In this document: positions 1 to 5,518 of the stretch, one piece after another
Numbering within the stretch: position 1 is the first letter of the stretch
Layout: each line of letters begins with the position of its first letter
Assembly: GCA_017629395.1 (NCBI GenBank)
Contig: JAGBXH010000371.1
Span: 1-6,689 of the forward strand
DNA length: 6,689 nt
Direction of reading: 5' to 3'
From: Clostridia bacterium
GTDB taxonomy: Bacteria > Bacillota > Clostridia > Oscillospirales > CAG-272
Position numbers and translations under genes: made by a program
The notes under the pieces: generated by a model
The model's input: only the letters and a program-made list of their open reading frames with translations
Told to the model about the DNA's origin: nothing
Database searches by the model: none

Positions 1-7
1 AATGCAT

Positions 8-23
8 TCGCCCTCGGGTGCGA
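8..23 (+). terminator. Small hairpin, possible terminator of a gene to the left
   Basis: TCGC (8-11) pairs with GCGA (20-23), and CC (12-13) pairs with GG (17-18) around a short loop, with T19 bulged. A weak T run (28-31) follows, but it lies inside the next, larger hairpin. It could end a gene whose body lies left of the window, or be a chance structure. The core GCCCTCGGGT recurs in a hairpin at the right end of the window (6655-6664). Confidence 0.22.
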
Positions 24-26
24 GCA

Positions 27-135
27 GTTTTGACGAAGCAGATTTTTTCTATCCCAAAAGCTTTTCCCGCAGGGCATACAGGCAGTATGTCCAAGGGAAA
101 CGCTGCAGGGATGGGGAAAATCTGCCCGTCAAAAC
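27..135 (+). other. Long rod-like imperfect inverted repeat, candidate structured RNA
   Basis: The stretch folds back on itself over nearly its whole length. Bases 27-35 pair with 127-135 (9 pairs), 38-55 with 108-125 (18 pairs without a break), 60-61 and 63-68 with 102-103 and 95-100 (8 pairs), and 72-79 with 85-92 (8 pairs), closing on a 5-base AGGCA loop. That is about 43 pairs in 109 bases, interrupted by small internal loops (36-37/126, 56-59/104-107, 69-71/93-94) and one mismatch (62/101). The four non-Watson-Crick pairs inside the helices (47-116, 48-115, 50-113, 74-90) are all G-U in the plus-strand RNA and would be A-C mismatches in the other strand, which favours a plus-strand transcript. 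I see no promoter for it (it would lie left of the window) and no strong terminator. It matches no RNA family I can name: the conserved apical loop of SRP RNA and the large central bubble of 6S RNA are both absent. It could instead be a copy of a palindromic mobile repeat. The fold is read directly; the function is unknown. Confidence 0.6.
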
Positions 136-181
136 CAACTTAGTTCGACTCTCGTACGGCTAGAGAAAAAACAACTTTTTG

Positions 182-210
182 TTGACTAATCGTACGTTAT
201 CTGCTATAAT
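182..210 (+). promoter_or_regulatory. Sigma-A type promoter of recG
   Basis: TTGACT (182-187) and TATAAT (205-210) are separated by exactly 17 bases, a near-perfect housekeeping promoter. Transcription should begin near 217, leaving a leader of about 27 bases before the recG start. A CGTACG palindrome (191-196) lies inside the spacer and has a second copy at 153-158, so a repressor site is possible but unproven. A short CAAC-T5-GTTG inverted repeat (172-184) overlaps the -35 box. Confidence 0.85.
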
Positions 211-230
211 AAGGTCATGAATCTTGGGAG

Positions 231-236
231 AGGAGG
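231..236 (+). promoter_or_regulatory. Ribosome binding site that fixes the recG start
   Basis: AGGAGG lies 7 bases before the ATG at 244. The upstream in-frame ATG at 217 falls at the predicted transcription start and has no room for a ribosome binding site, so 244 is the better start. Confidence 0.85.
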
Positions 237-243
237 GAACTGT

Positions 244-2382
244 ATGCAGGATGTCAGAGATATGCCGATCACCGCGCTGCGCGGCGTAGGCCCTGCCAAG
301 CAGGCGGCGTATGCAAGGCTTGGAATTTATACCGTGGGGGATCTTTTATATCATTTTCCGCGCGCGTATGAAAATCGCGGCAACGTCAAGCGACTTTGCG
401 AATGCGATGGGCAGAGCAAGGCATCGGTGATTTTGACGGTTGCCACGCAGCCTCGCCGTGCCATGATCCGCAAGGGCATGACGCTGGTCAAGTTTCGCGC
501 GTTTGACGATAGCTCTGATTGTGAGATCGTATATATCAATCAGGACTATGTGCAGAGTATGTTCCCGGTGGGCAGCCAATTCCGCTTTTACGGCAAGGCG
601 GAGTTTGACGGTAAACGCTATCATATGACCTCTCCCGTAGCAGAACCGGTTACCGAGGGCAAGCCCTTGCCGCCCTTGCACCCCGTGTATCCTCTGACCG
701 AGGGGCTTTCCTCCAAGCAGATCGGGCAGCATATGGAAACGGCACTTTCCCTTGCCGCGCGCGGGCTGGAAGACCCGATTCCCGAGTCGGTGCGCACGCG
801 AGAGGGGCTTTGCACGCTGATGTTTGCCTTGCGTGCCATGCACACGCCCACCGACCTTGCGGGCGTGGAGATCGCCAAGCGCAGGCTGATGTTTGAGGAG
901 CTTTTCCTGTTTGGCGTGGGATTGCGCTCGGCAAAGCATACCAAGGAATTGATATCCGCACCGGTGTGTGCGCAAAATGATCTTTCTGCCTTTTTCTCGC
1001 TGCTTCCTTACGAGCTGACCGAGGCGCAAAAGCGTACCGTGCAGCAGATCCGCGAAGATATGGCAAAGCCGTACGCCATGACGCGTATGGTGGTGGGAGA
1101 CGTGGGCTGCGGCAAAACGGTTTGCGCAGCCGCTGCGGCAGTCATTGCCGTGCAAAGCGGCAGGCAGGCGGCGATCATGGTGCCCACCGAAATTCTGGCA
1201 AGACAACACTATGCCGATCTTGCACCGTATTTTGAAAAGCTGGGCATGCGATGCGCGCTGCTGATAGGGGCTATGACGCCCGCACAAAAGAAAAAGGTGC
1301 ACGCTGCTCTTGCGGAGCATGATGCGGGCAAACGCGTTCAGGTGGTGATCGGTACGCAGGCACTTTTGTCCGAGGGCGTGGAATTTGCAGCACCGGGTCT
1401 TGTCATTACCGATGAGCAGCACCGCTTTGGCGTGGCACAGCGCGCAAGGCTTTCGGATAAGAATGCGCATGCGCATCTGCTTTGCATGAGCGCAACCCCT
1501 ATTCCGCGCTCGCTTGCGCTGGTCATGTATGGGGATCTTGCCGTTTCCCGTATCGATACCATGCCGCCCGGCAGGCAAAGAGTGGATACCTTTGCGGTCA
1601 ACCAAAGCTACCGCGAGCGGCTGGACGCCTTTATTCGCAAGAACGTGGACGAGGGCGGACAGGTGTACGTGGTGTGCCCCGCGGTGGAGGAGCAGGAAAG
1701 CGATGAGGATCTGCTCTTGGAGGAGATTGGCATAGGCAGAGAAAAAAAGCCGCCTTTGCAGGCGGCTGTGCAGTACGCAGAGCAGCTTGCACAGCGGCTG
1801 CAGGGCTATCGCGTGGCGTTCGTGCACGGCAAATTAAAGCCCAAGGAAAAGGACGAGGTCATGAACCGCTTTGCGGCAGGGGAGATCGACATATTGGTGT
1901 CTACGACCGTGATTGAGGTTGGCGTTAACGTGCCGCGCGCGACGTTGATGATCGTGGAGAACGCCGAGCGGTTCGGGCTTTCTCAGCTGCATCAGCTGCG
2001 CGGCAGAGTCGGGCGCGGACAGCGCAAATCGTATTGCGTGCTGGTGGCAGGCGGTATGAGTGAGAGCGAGATCGGGGAGATTGCCAAGCGCAGGCTCAAC
2101 ACCATGAAGACCACCTACGACGGCTTTGCCATTGCCGAGCAGGATCTGGCACAAAGAGGCCCCGGTGACTTTTTTGCCAAAAACGCGGGCGGTGCGATCC
2201 GACAGAGCGGCGGTGTGGAGTTCAGGCTTGCCTCGCAATGCGGGGACGGAGATTTGCTCACCTGCGCATTTGCGGCAGCGGATGAGGCAATTGCCGAGAA
2301 TCTGATGCAGGAGCATCCCGCGCTGGGCGATGCCGTCAGGCGTATGTTTGCAAGTGCGGATCAGCACGATATCATGAATTAA
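244..2382 (+). CDS. recG: ATP-dependent DNA helicase RecG
   Basis: RecG is a cytoplasmic double-stranded DNA translocase that remodels stalled replication forks and drives branch migration of Holliday junctions. The 712-residue product (E. coli RecG is 693) shows the family layout in order. An N-terminal helix-hairpin-helix-like segment (about 8-37) with LRGVGP is followed by the OB-fold wedge domain (about 60-140). The helicase core has Walker A GDVGCGKT (285-292), the Walker B box DEQH (390-393), motif III SATPIPRS (416-423) and motif VI QLRGRVGRG (584-592). The C-terminal RecG signature follows, with RLNTM (617-621), GFAIAEQDL (627-635) and QRGPGDFF (637-644). All catalytic motifs are intact, and I see no frameshift. 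The region between motifs III and V carries an acidic stretch (EEQESDEDLLLEE) that looks a little longer than usual. The gene is transcribed alone from its own promoter and ends at a terminator shared with the convergent gene. The family assignment is essentially certain. Confidence 0.98.
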   Translation: MQDVRDMPITALRGVGPAKQAAYARLGIYTVGDLLYHFPRAYENRGNVKRLCECDGQSKASVILTVATQPRRAMIRKGMTLVKFRAFDDSSDCEIVYINQDYVQSMFPVGSQFRFYGKAEFDGKRYHMTSPVAEPVTEGKPLPPLHPVYPLTEGLSSKQIGQHMETALSLAARGLEDPIPESVRTREGLCTLMFALRAMHTPTDLAGVEIAKRRLMFEELFLFGVGLRSAKHTKELISAPVCAQNDLSAFFSLLPYELTEAQKRTVQQIREDMAKPYAMTRMVVGDVGCGKTVCAAAAAVIAVQSGRQAAIMVPTEILARQHYADLAPYFEKLGMRCALLIGAMTPAQKKKVHAALAEHDAGKRVQVVIGTQALLSEGVEFAAPGLVITDEQHRFGVAQRARLSDKNAHAHLLCMSATPIPRSLALVMYGDLAVSRIDTMPPGRQRVDTFAVNQSYRERLDAFIRKNVDEGGQVYVVCPAVEEQESDEDLLLEEIGIGREKKPPLQAAVQYAEQLAQRLQGYRVAFVHGKLKPKEKDEVMNRFAAGEIDILVSTTVIEVGVNVPRATLMIVENAERFGLSQLHQLRGRVGRGQRKSYCVLVAGGMSESEIGEIAKRRLNTMKTTYDGFAIAEQDLAQRGPGDFFAKNAGGAIRQSGGVEFRLASQCGDGDLLTCAFAAADEAIAENLMQEHPALGDAVRRMFASADQHDIMN

Positions 2383-2391
2383 ACAAAAAAT

Positions 2392-2425
2392 GGGAGCTGC
2401 CCGTTAATGGGCAGCTCCTCTTTTC
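2392..2425. terminator. Bidirectional intrinsic terminator between convergent genes
   Basis: GGAGCTGCCC (2393-2402) pairs perfectly with GGGCAGCTCC (2409-2418) around a 6-base loop. TCTTTTC follows on the plus strand, which serves recG. On the minus strand the same stem is followed by CATTTTTTG (complement of 2384-2392), a better T run, which serves the lipoprotein gene. It occupies most of the 52-base gap between the two convergent stop codons. Confidence 0.92.
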
Positions 2426-2434
2426 GGAATTGGT

Positions 2435-3883
2435 TTAGTTGTCAATTTCAAACCTGTCAAGCGTCTTGCTCATCTGCTTCTTGAAGCTGTTGGGCTTAGC
2501 GGAAGCAACGTTGGTCTTGCCGTCCATGAACTTGTTTGCGATCTGGCTTACAAAACCGCCCCAGGATGCGTCAAAGACGTAACCGATATCGTAAATGCGG
2601 TTTGCCAGGATCAGCTCGATCATGGGTCTGGACTCCTCATCTCTGGTACCCTTGGAGATCAGGGTAATGTCGTAGTAAGCGGGGGTCAGCGTGTCAACCG
2701 AGTAAGCTGCCATGGTTTCGATGACAGCACCGATCTGCTCAAGCTCTTCGCCAATGACGCCGGTGGGAACAGCAACCATGCCGCCAACCTCGTTCATGTG
2801 GGAGTAATACTCGCCCTGTGCCTCATTGAACATGGGGAAGGGAACTACGCCGAATTCCACGTCATAGCTGCGCAGACGGATTACGCACTGCAGGCATTCC
2901 TGGAAGAACAGCGCGTGACCGTTACCAAAGCAGGTCTTGCCGTTTTCCACAACGTCGGTGCTGCCGCCTGCGGTGTTCATGCTCAGAGCCATATTCTTAT
3001 CGCCGATGATGGAATAAGAGAGCGGGATCACGTCTACTGCACGCTCAACGTCCAGCACGTATTCGGGTACGTCGTTTTCATTCTTTGCGGTGATGACGAT
3101 ACCTGCTGCATACATCATGCAGAAGCTGGAGTTACCGGTGGTTGCAGTGCCCAGAACGTCCTGGTCGTGCTCCATCTTACCGTTACCGTTGAGATCCTTG
3201 ACTGCAACGGAAGCCATGTCGTACATCTTTTGGAAGGTCCATTCCTTATTGCTGACGAGCTCGTAAATGTTTTCAAGGCCGTTATCCTCGGCAATGCGCT
3301 TGTTGAACATAACGATAAACGTACCGTCGTTATCGCTGGTCAGCAGGTCGCCGGTTGCAAAGTAGACCTTGTTACCGATCGAAAGACCCTCCAGAGCCTT
3401 TTGGTCCCACCAGGACTGATCAAAGTCCATGTAAGGAACGTCTTTGAGATTATGCAGGTAATTCTTGGTTGCGATGGTTGCGCAGGAGCCAAGCTTTTGT
3501 ACGATAGCATCGTACTCGCCTGCGCCGCCCTTTACGTCCTTTTCAACTGCAGCCAGGGGATCGTTGGTCTGTGTTTCCAGGATCTTAAGGTCATATTTGG
3601 TCTGGATCATGTCATTTCTGCGGTAAACTGCATCCACAATGGGGTCAGTGGTCTGCTCTTCTGCAAAAATGTCAACCGTGGTCCACTCGGCAGCATCTCT
3701 GGTCAGGAACATAAATTCCTTGCCGTCGTACGTCTTGTCGGGAACGTTCAAGTTATCGAGCACGTTAGTCTGTTCCTCGGAAACGGTGGTGTTCTCGGTG
3801 GTGCCTTCATCGCTATCGGCACAGCCCGCAAGCAGAGAAACCAGCATCAGCAGTGCCAGCAGCAAAGTGATAAGCTTTTTCAT
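2435..3883 (-). CDS. Extracellular solute-binding lipoprotein (ABC-transporter type, orphan)
   Basis: The product (482 residues) is probably a membrane-anchored substrate receptor of an ABC importer, of the family 1 (sugar/oligosaccharide-type) class; the actual ligand cannot be told from the sequence. A lipoprotein signal peptide is clear: a MKK start, a hydrophobic run (4-18) and the lipobox LAGC with Cys21 as the lipid attachment site. A Ser/Thr/Glu-rich linker (22-45) follows, typical of a tether on the outside of a Gram-positive membrane. The rest has the two-lobe binding-protein look, with WTFQKMYDMA (215-224) and a calcium-loop-like DLNGNGKMEHDQD (230-242). CCTCCT (3889-3894 on the plus strand) is an AGGAGG site 5 bases from the start. 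No permease or ATPase gene lies next to it, and its own promoter and terminator make it a single-gene unit. It must work with permeases encoded elsewhere or serve another sensing or binding role. The codon choice (mostly AAC, ACC, TAC, GTT) suggests high expression, which is an inference by eye. Confidence 0.88.
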   Translation of the reverse strand: MKKLITLLLALLMLVSLLAGCADSDEGTTENTTVSEEQTNVLDNLNVPDKTYDGKEFMFLTRDAAEWTTVDIFAEEQTTDPIVDAVYRRNDMIQTKYDLKILETQTNDPLAAVEKDVKGGAGEYDAIVQKLGSCATIATKNYLHNLKDVPYMDFDQSWWDQKALEGLSIGNKVYFATGDLLTSDNDGTFIVMFNKRIAEDNGLENIYELVSNKEWTFQKMYDMASVAVKDLNGNGKMEHDQDVLGTATTGNSSFCMMYAAGIVITAKNENDVPEYVLDVERAVDVIPLSYSIIGDKNMALSMNTAGGSTDVVENGKTCFGNGHALFFQECLQCVIRLRSYDVEFGVVPFPMFNEAQGEYYSHMNEVGGMVAVPTGVIGEELEQIGAVIETMAAYSVDTLTPAYYDITLISKGTRDEESRPMIELILANRIYDIGYVFDASWGGFVSQIANKFMDGKTNVASAKPNSFKKQMSKTLDRFEIDN

Positions 3884-3923
3884 GTAAACCTCCTAAAGAA
3901 AATACTAATGTAAGTTACCATAT

Positions 3924-3952
3924 ATTATACATTTTGCAGCACGAAAAGTCAA
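3924..3952 (-). promoter_or_regulatory. Sigma-A type promoter of the solute-binding lipoprotein gene
   Basis: Read on the minus strand, TTGACT (complement of 3947-3952) and TATAAT (complement of 3924-3929) are spaced by 17 bases. Transcription should start near 3917, giving a leader of about 34 bases that contains the AGGAGG site. I see no binding site for a catabolite or sugar regulator between promoter and gene. Confidence 0.85.
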
Positions 3953-4017
3953 GCGGAATTCGGTGCATCTGTATAGTTTTGTGAAATCTGTACAATATTG
4001 ACCTGTTTGATTTGTGC

Positions 4018-4046
4018 TTGACAGAGAGGGAGGAATGTATTATAAT
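4018..4046 (+). promoter_or_regulatory. Consensus sigma-A promoter of the DUF1934 gene
   Basis: TTGACA (4018-4023) and TATAAT (4041-4046), both perfect consensus hexamers, are 17 bases apart. The start of transcription should be near 4053, about 24 bases before the ATG. It fires away from the lipoprotein promoter; about 65 bases separate the two -35 boxes, and I see no clear operator in that stretch. Confidence 0.9.
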
Positions 4047-4076
4047 GTTGTCAATGAGCTTTTTTAGGAGATTTTT

Positions 4077-4598
4077 ATGAAGGAATTGGTAAGTATATCC
4101 ATTAAATCCGAGCGCAGCGCGGTAAAGGCAAATTTGTTTGACGCCGCGTATGAAAAAGAATTTGCAGCGCTGTCCGAGGACGTGCAGATCATCACCCCCG
4201 ATCAGCCCGAGGACGAGGAGGGCTGCGAGGATATGGAGATGATCACCGAGGGGCTTGTACGCGTGCGCGGCGGCAGAGTGGAGATCGTATACGACGAGGG
4301 CGAGCTGAGCGGCATGGAGGGCTCGCAAACCGTCATTTCCTATGCGAAGGGAGAGCCGCAGACGGTCAGTATGATCCGCACGGGCGCGGTCAGCACCGCT
4401 TTGGTGTTTGAGCGCGGTGTGCGCCATCTTTGCACCTACGAAACGCCTTATATGCCGTTTCAGATCGGTGTGCTTGCACTTTCGGTGGAAAACCGTCTTG
4501 AAAGCGAGGGCGTGATCGTGCTGGACTATCTCATTGAGATCCGCGGCGCACAGGCAGAACGGTGCAAAATGACTATGAAGGTGGTAAGATCTGCGTAA
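4077..4598 (+). CDS. DUF1934 (YwiB-type) beta-barrel protein
   Basis: The 173-residue protein belongs to the DUF1934 family (Bacillus YwiB), small cytoplasmic proteins predicted to fold as a calycin-like beta-barrel; no biochemical role is established that I know of. Family hallmarks are YDEGELSGMEG (72-82), SMIRTG (98-103), LVFERGVRHLCTYETPYMPFQIGV (109-132) and DYLIEI (150-155). There is no signal peptide or membrane segment. The start is supported by AGGAG (4066-4070) 6 bases upstream and by the beta-strand-like opening KELVSISIKSE. It is longer than I expect for the family (about 140 residues) because of a strongly acidic insertion at about 20-56 (SEDVQIITPDQPEDEEGCED). In Bacillus this gene neighbours argS; here it stands alone, with its own promoter and terminator. 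Confidence 0.88.
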   Translation: MKELVSISIKSERSAVKANLFDAAYEKEFAALSEDVQIITPDQPEDEEGCEDMEMITEGLVRVRGGRVEIVYDEGELSGMEGSQTVISYAKGEPQTVSMIRTGAVSTALVFERGVRHLCTYETPYMPFQIGVLALSVENRLESEGVIVLDYLIEIRGAQAERCKMTMKVVRSA

Positions 4599-4613
4599 AT
4601 GCAGAGAGCTTTG

Positions 4614-4654
4614 AAAAGCAAATCGGCAGAGAATCGATTTGCTTTTTGTTTTTT
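4614..4654 (+). terminator. Intrinsic terminator of the DUF1934 gene
   Basis: AAAAGCAAATCG (4614-4625) pairs with CGATTTGCTTTT (4635-4646) around a 9-base loop. It runs into a T tract, T5-G-T6 (4643-4654). It lies 15 bases after the stop codon and separates this gene from the export module. Confidence 0.92.
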
Positions 4655-4677
4655 ATGTGTAAATATTGTGAAAACTA

Positions 4678-4706
4678 TTGATTTTTGCAAAAAAATGTGT
4701 TAAAAT
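4678..4706 (+). promoter_or_regulatory. Probable promoter of the secreted protein/signal peptidase operon
   Basis: TTGATT (4678-4683) and TAAAAT (4701-4706) are separated by 17 bases. Both hexamers are weaker than those of the other promoters here. Transcription would start near 4713, leaving an unusually long leader of about 130 bases before the first gene. The A/T-rich spacer and surroundings (4655-4710) fit a promoter. Confidence 0.65.
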
Positions 4707-4776
4707 CAAAGGTGGGTTTTTGTGTCATTTGCGCGTGTGCCTTAACGGCTTTGACGGGACTGTGAGGAGCGCGTTC

Positions 4777-4816
4777 GTTTGACCAAGATATCGGCAAGAA
4801 ATTGCCGAGACCAAAC
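4777..4816 (+). promoter_or_regulatory. Stem-loop in the long leader of the export operon
   Basis: TCGGCAA (4791-4797) pairs with TTGCCGA (4802-4808) across a GAAA tetraloop, a very stable small hairpin. An outer helix GTTTG (4777-4781) with CAAAC (4812-4816) can close it. A second minor hairpin, GCC-TTAAC-GGC (4739-4749), lies upstream in the same leader. There is no T tract after it, so it is not a terminator; stabilisation of the message or translational control is possible. It does not match a riboswitch class I know. The ribosome binding site AAAGGA (4828-4833) lies 12 bases downstream of the outer helix in an A-rich unpaired stretch. Confidence 0.55.
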
Positions 4817-4842
4817 CAAAAACAAAGAAAGGAAAACAAAAA

Positions 4843-5430
4843 ATGAAAAACAGAAAGTTTATTGTAGTAGCTTTCATGCTGGCTGCTTGTGCGATCGTCG
4901 GTGTAGGTTACGCTGCAGTTACCGATACCTTCAACCTGAATGGTACGGCAACCATTTCCCAGGATAATGCAAACGAAGGCTTTAACCAGGAAATCGTATT
5001 TGAAGGTATTGTTACGAAAGAGGGTACCGTAGTGTCCGACGTGACTGATCACGCTACACATGGTTATACCGCAAGCGTAAACATTGCAAGTGATATTGCT
5101 ACTTATCATGTTTATTCTTTGAAAAAGCATGGCGATTCTCAGGAGATCGTGTTCAGAATCAAGAATACCGGTGAAGTTGATGCGCAAATCTGCATTGAGG
5201 ATGCAGTGGAATCCAACGGGAACGAGGATATGTTTACCGTAACTTATTTGGCTAAGAATGATCAGGATGAATGGGTTGCGATTGCAGGACATGAGGATAT
5301 CGCTAAAAACGGTGGTACCATTGACATTAAGGTAGTCGTAGAAGTTAAGGGCTACGTTTCCGAAACCGTAACTGCTGATTTTGGCTTCACGTTCTATGTA
5401 GTTGACGACGTTACTAATCACACTCACTAA
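4843..5430 (+). CDS. Secreted protein with SipW-dependent type signal peptide, TasA/camelysin-like
   Basis: A 195-residue exported protein, probably a surface or fibre-forming subunit like TasA or camelysin (CalY, 197 residues in Bacillus cereus). The role is inferred from architecture and context, not from strong sequence identity. The N-terminus MKNRK is followed by a hydrophobic run (6-22) and GYAAVTDTFNLNGTATI (22-38). This resembles the SipW-dependent signal type, in which an A-x-[FT]-x-D segment follows cleavage, so cleavage after Ala24 or Ala25 is likely. The rest is predicted beta-rich, with alternating strands such as EIVFRIKNTGEVDAQICIED (101-120), the 'KNTG..DA' pattern common in TasA-like and DUF11-like beta-sandwiches. 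It has no LPXTG motif or C-terminal anchor and ends in NHTH. AAAGGA (4828-4833) lies 9 bases before the ATG. The next gene encodes a SipW-class signal peptidase, the expected processing enzyme. LAAC (13-16) also matches a lipobox, so lipidation at Cys16 cannot be excluded. Codon use is more A/T-rich than in recG. Confidence 0.8.
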   Translation: MKNRKFIVVAFMLAACAIVGVGYAAVTDTFNLNGTATISQDNANEGFNQEIVFEGIVTKEGTVVSDVTDHATHGYTASVNIASDIATYHVYSLKKHGDSQEIVFRIKNTGEVDAQICIEDAVESNGNEDMFTVTYLAKNDQDEWVAIAGHEDIAKNGGTIDIKVVVEVKGYVSETVTADFGFTFYVVDDVTNHTH

Positions 5431-5433
5431 TAA

Positions 5434-5475
5434 AATCGACAAGAACGAGCATTCGATTAACCGTTGAACCCGGTT
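5434..5475 (+). promoter_or_regulatory. Tandem small hairpins between the two export genes
   Basis: AATCGA (5434-5439) pairs with TCGATT (5453-5458). Immediately after, AACCG (5459-5463) pairs with CGGTT (5471-5475), followed by a broken T run, TTGTT (5476-5480). They begin 3 bases after the stop codon of the secreted-protein gene. The second hairpin is too weak for a full terminator but could reduce read-through or protect the upstream message, so that more substrate than peptidase is made. That function is inferred. Confidence 0.4.
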
Positions 5476-5518
5476 TTGTTACAGGATAATCGATAATTAT
5501 TCAAAAAGGAGGGCAGAG

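Noticed and set aside
27..135. Assignment of the rod hairpin as SRP (4.5S) RNA or 6S RNA
   Set aside because: The apical loop lacks the conserved GGAA tetraloop and internal-loop bases of SRP domain IV, and the rod lacks the large central bubble of 6S RNA.
217..243. In-frame upstream ATG that would add 9 residues to RecG
   Set aside because: It coincides with the expected transcription start and has no ribosome binding site, while the ATG at 244 has AGGAGG at a spacing of 7.
346..1827. Long open frame (493 codons) on the minus strand inside recG
   Set aside because: It lies opposite intact recG, its translation is rich in His, Arg and Cys with no recognisable domain, and it is the usual mirror of codon-biased coding DNA.
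2798..3913. 371-codon plus-strand open frame opposite the solute-binding protein gene
   Set aside because: The minus-strand gene has a signal peptide, lipobox, ribosome binding site and promoter. The plus-strand frame has none of these and runs past the start of the real gene into its promoter region.
3998..4003. TTGACC as a second -35 box for the DUF1934 gene
   Set aside because: No acceptable -10 hexamer occurs at 16-18 bases, and a fully consensus promoter lies just downstream.
4722..4745. Possible 7-codon leader peptide (GTG start after AAAGGTGGG) in the export operon leader
   Set aside because: The would-be ribosome site (4708-4716) overlaps the predicted transcription start, so it would not be in the message.
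4675..5442. 255-codon minus-strand open frame opposite the secreted-protein gene
   Set aside because: It reads through the operon promoter and leader, has no promoter or ribosome site of its own, and matches no family I recognise.
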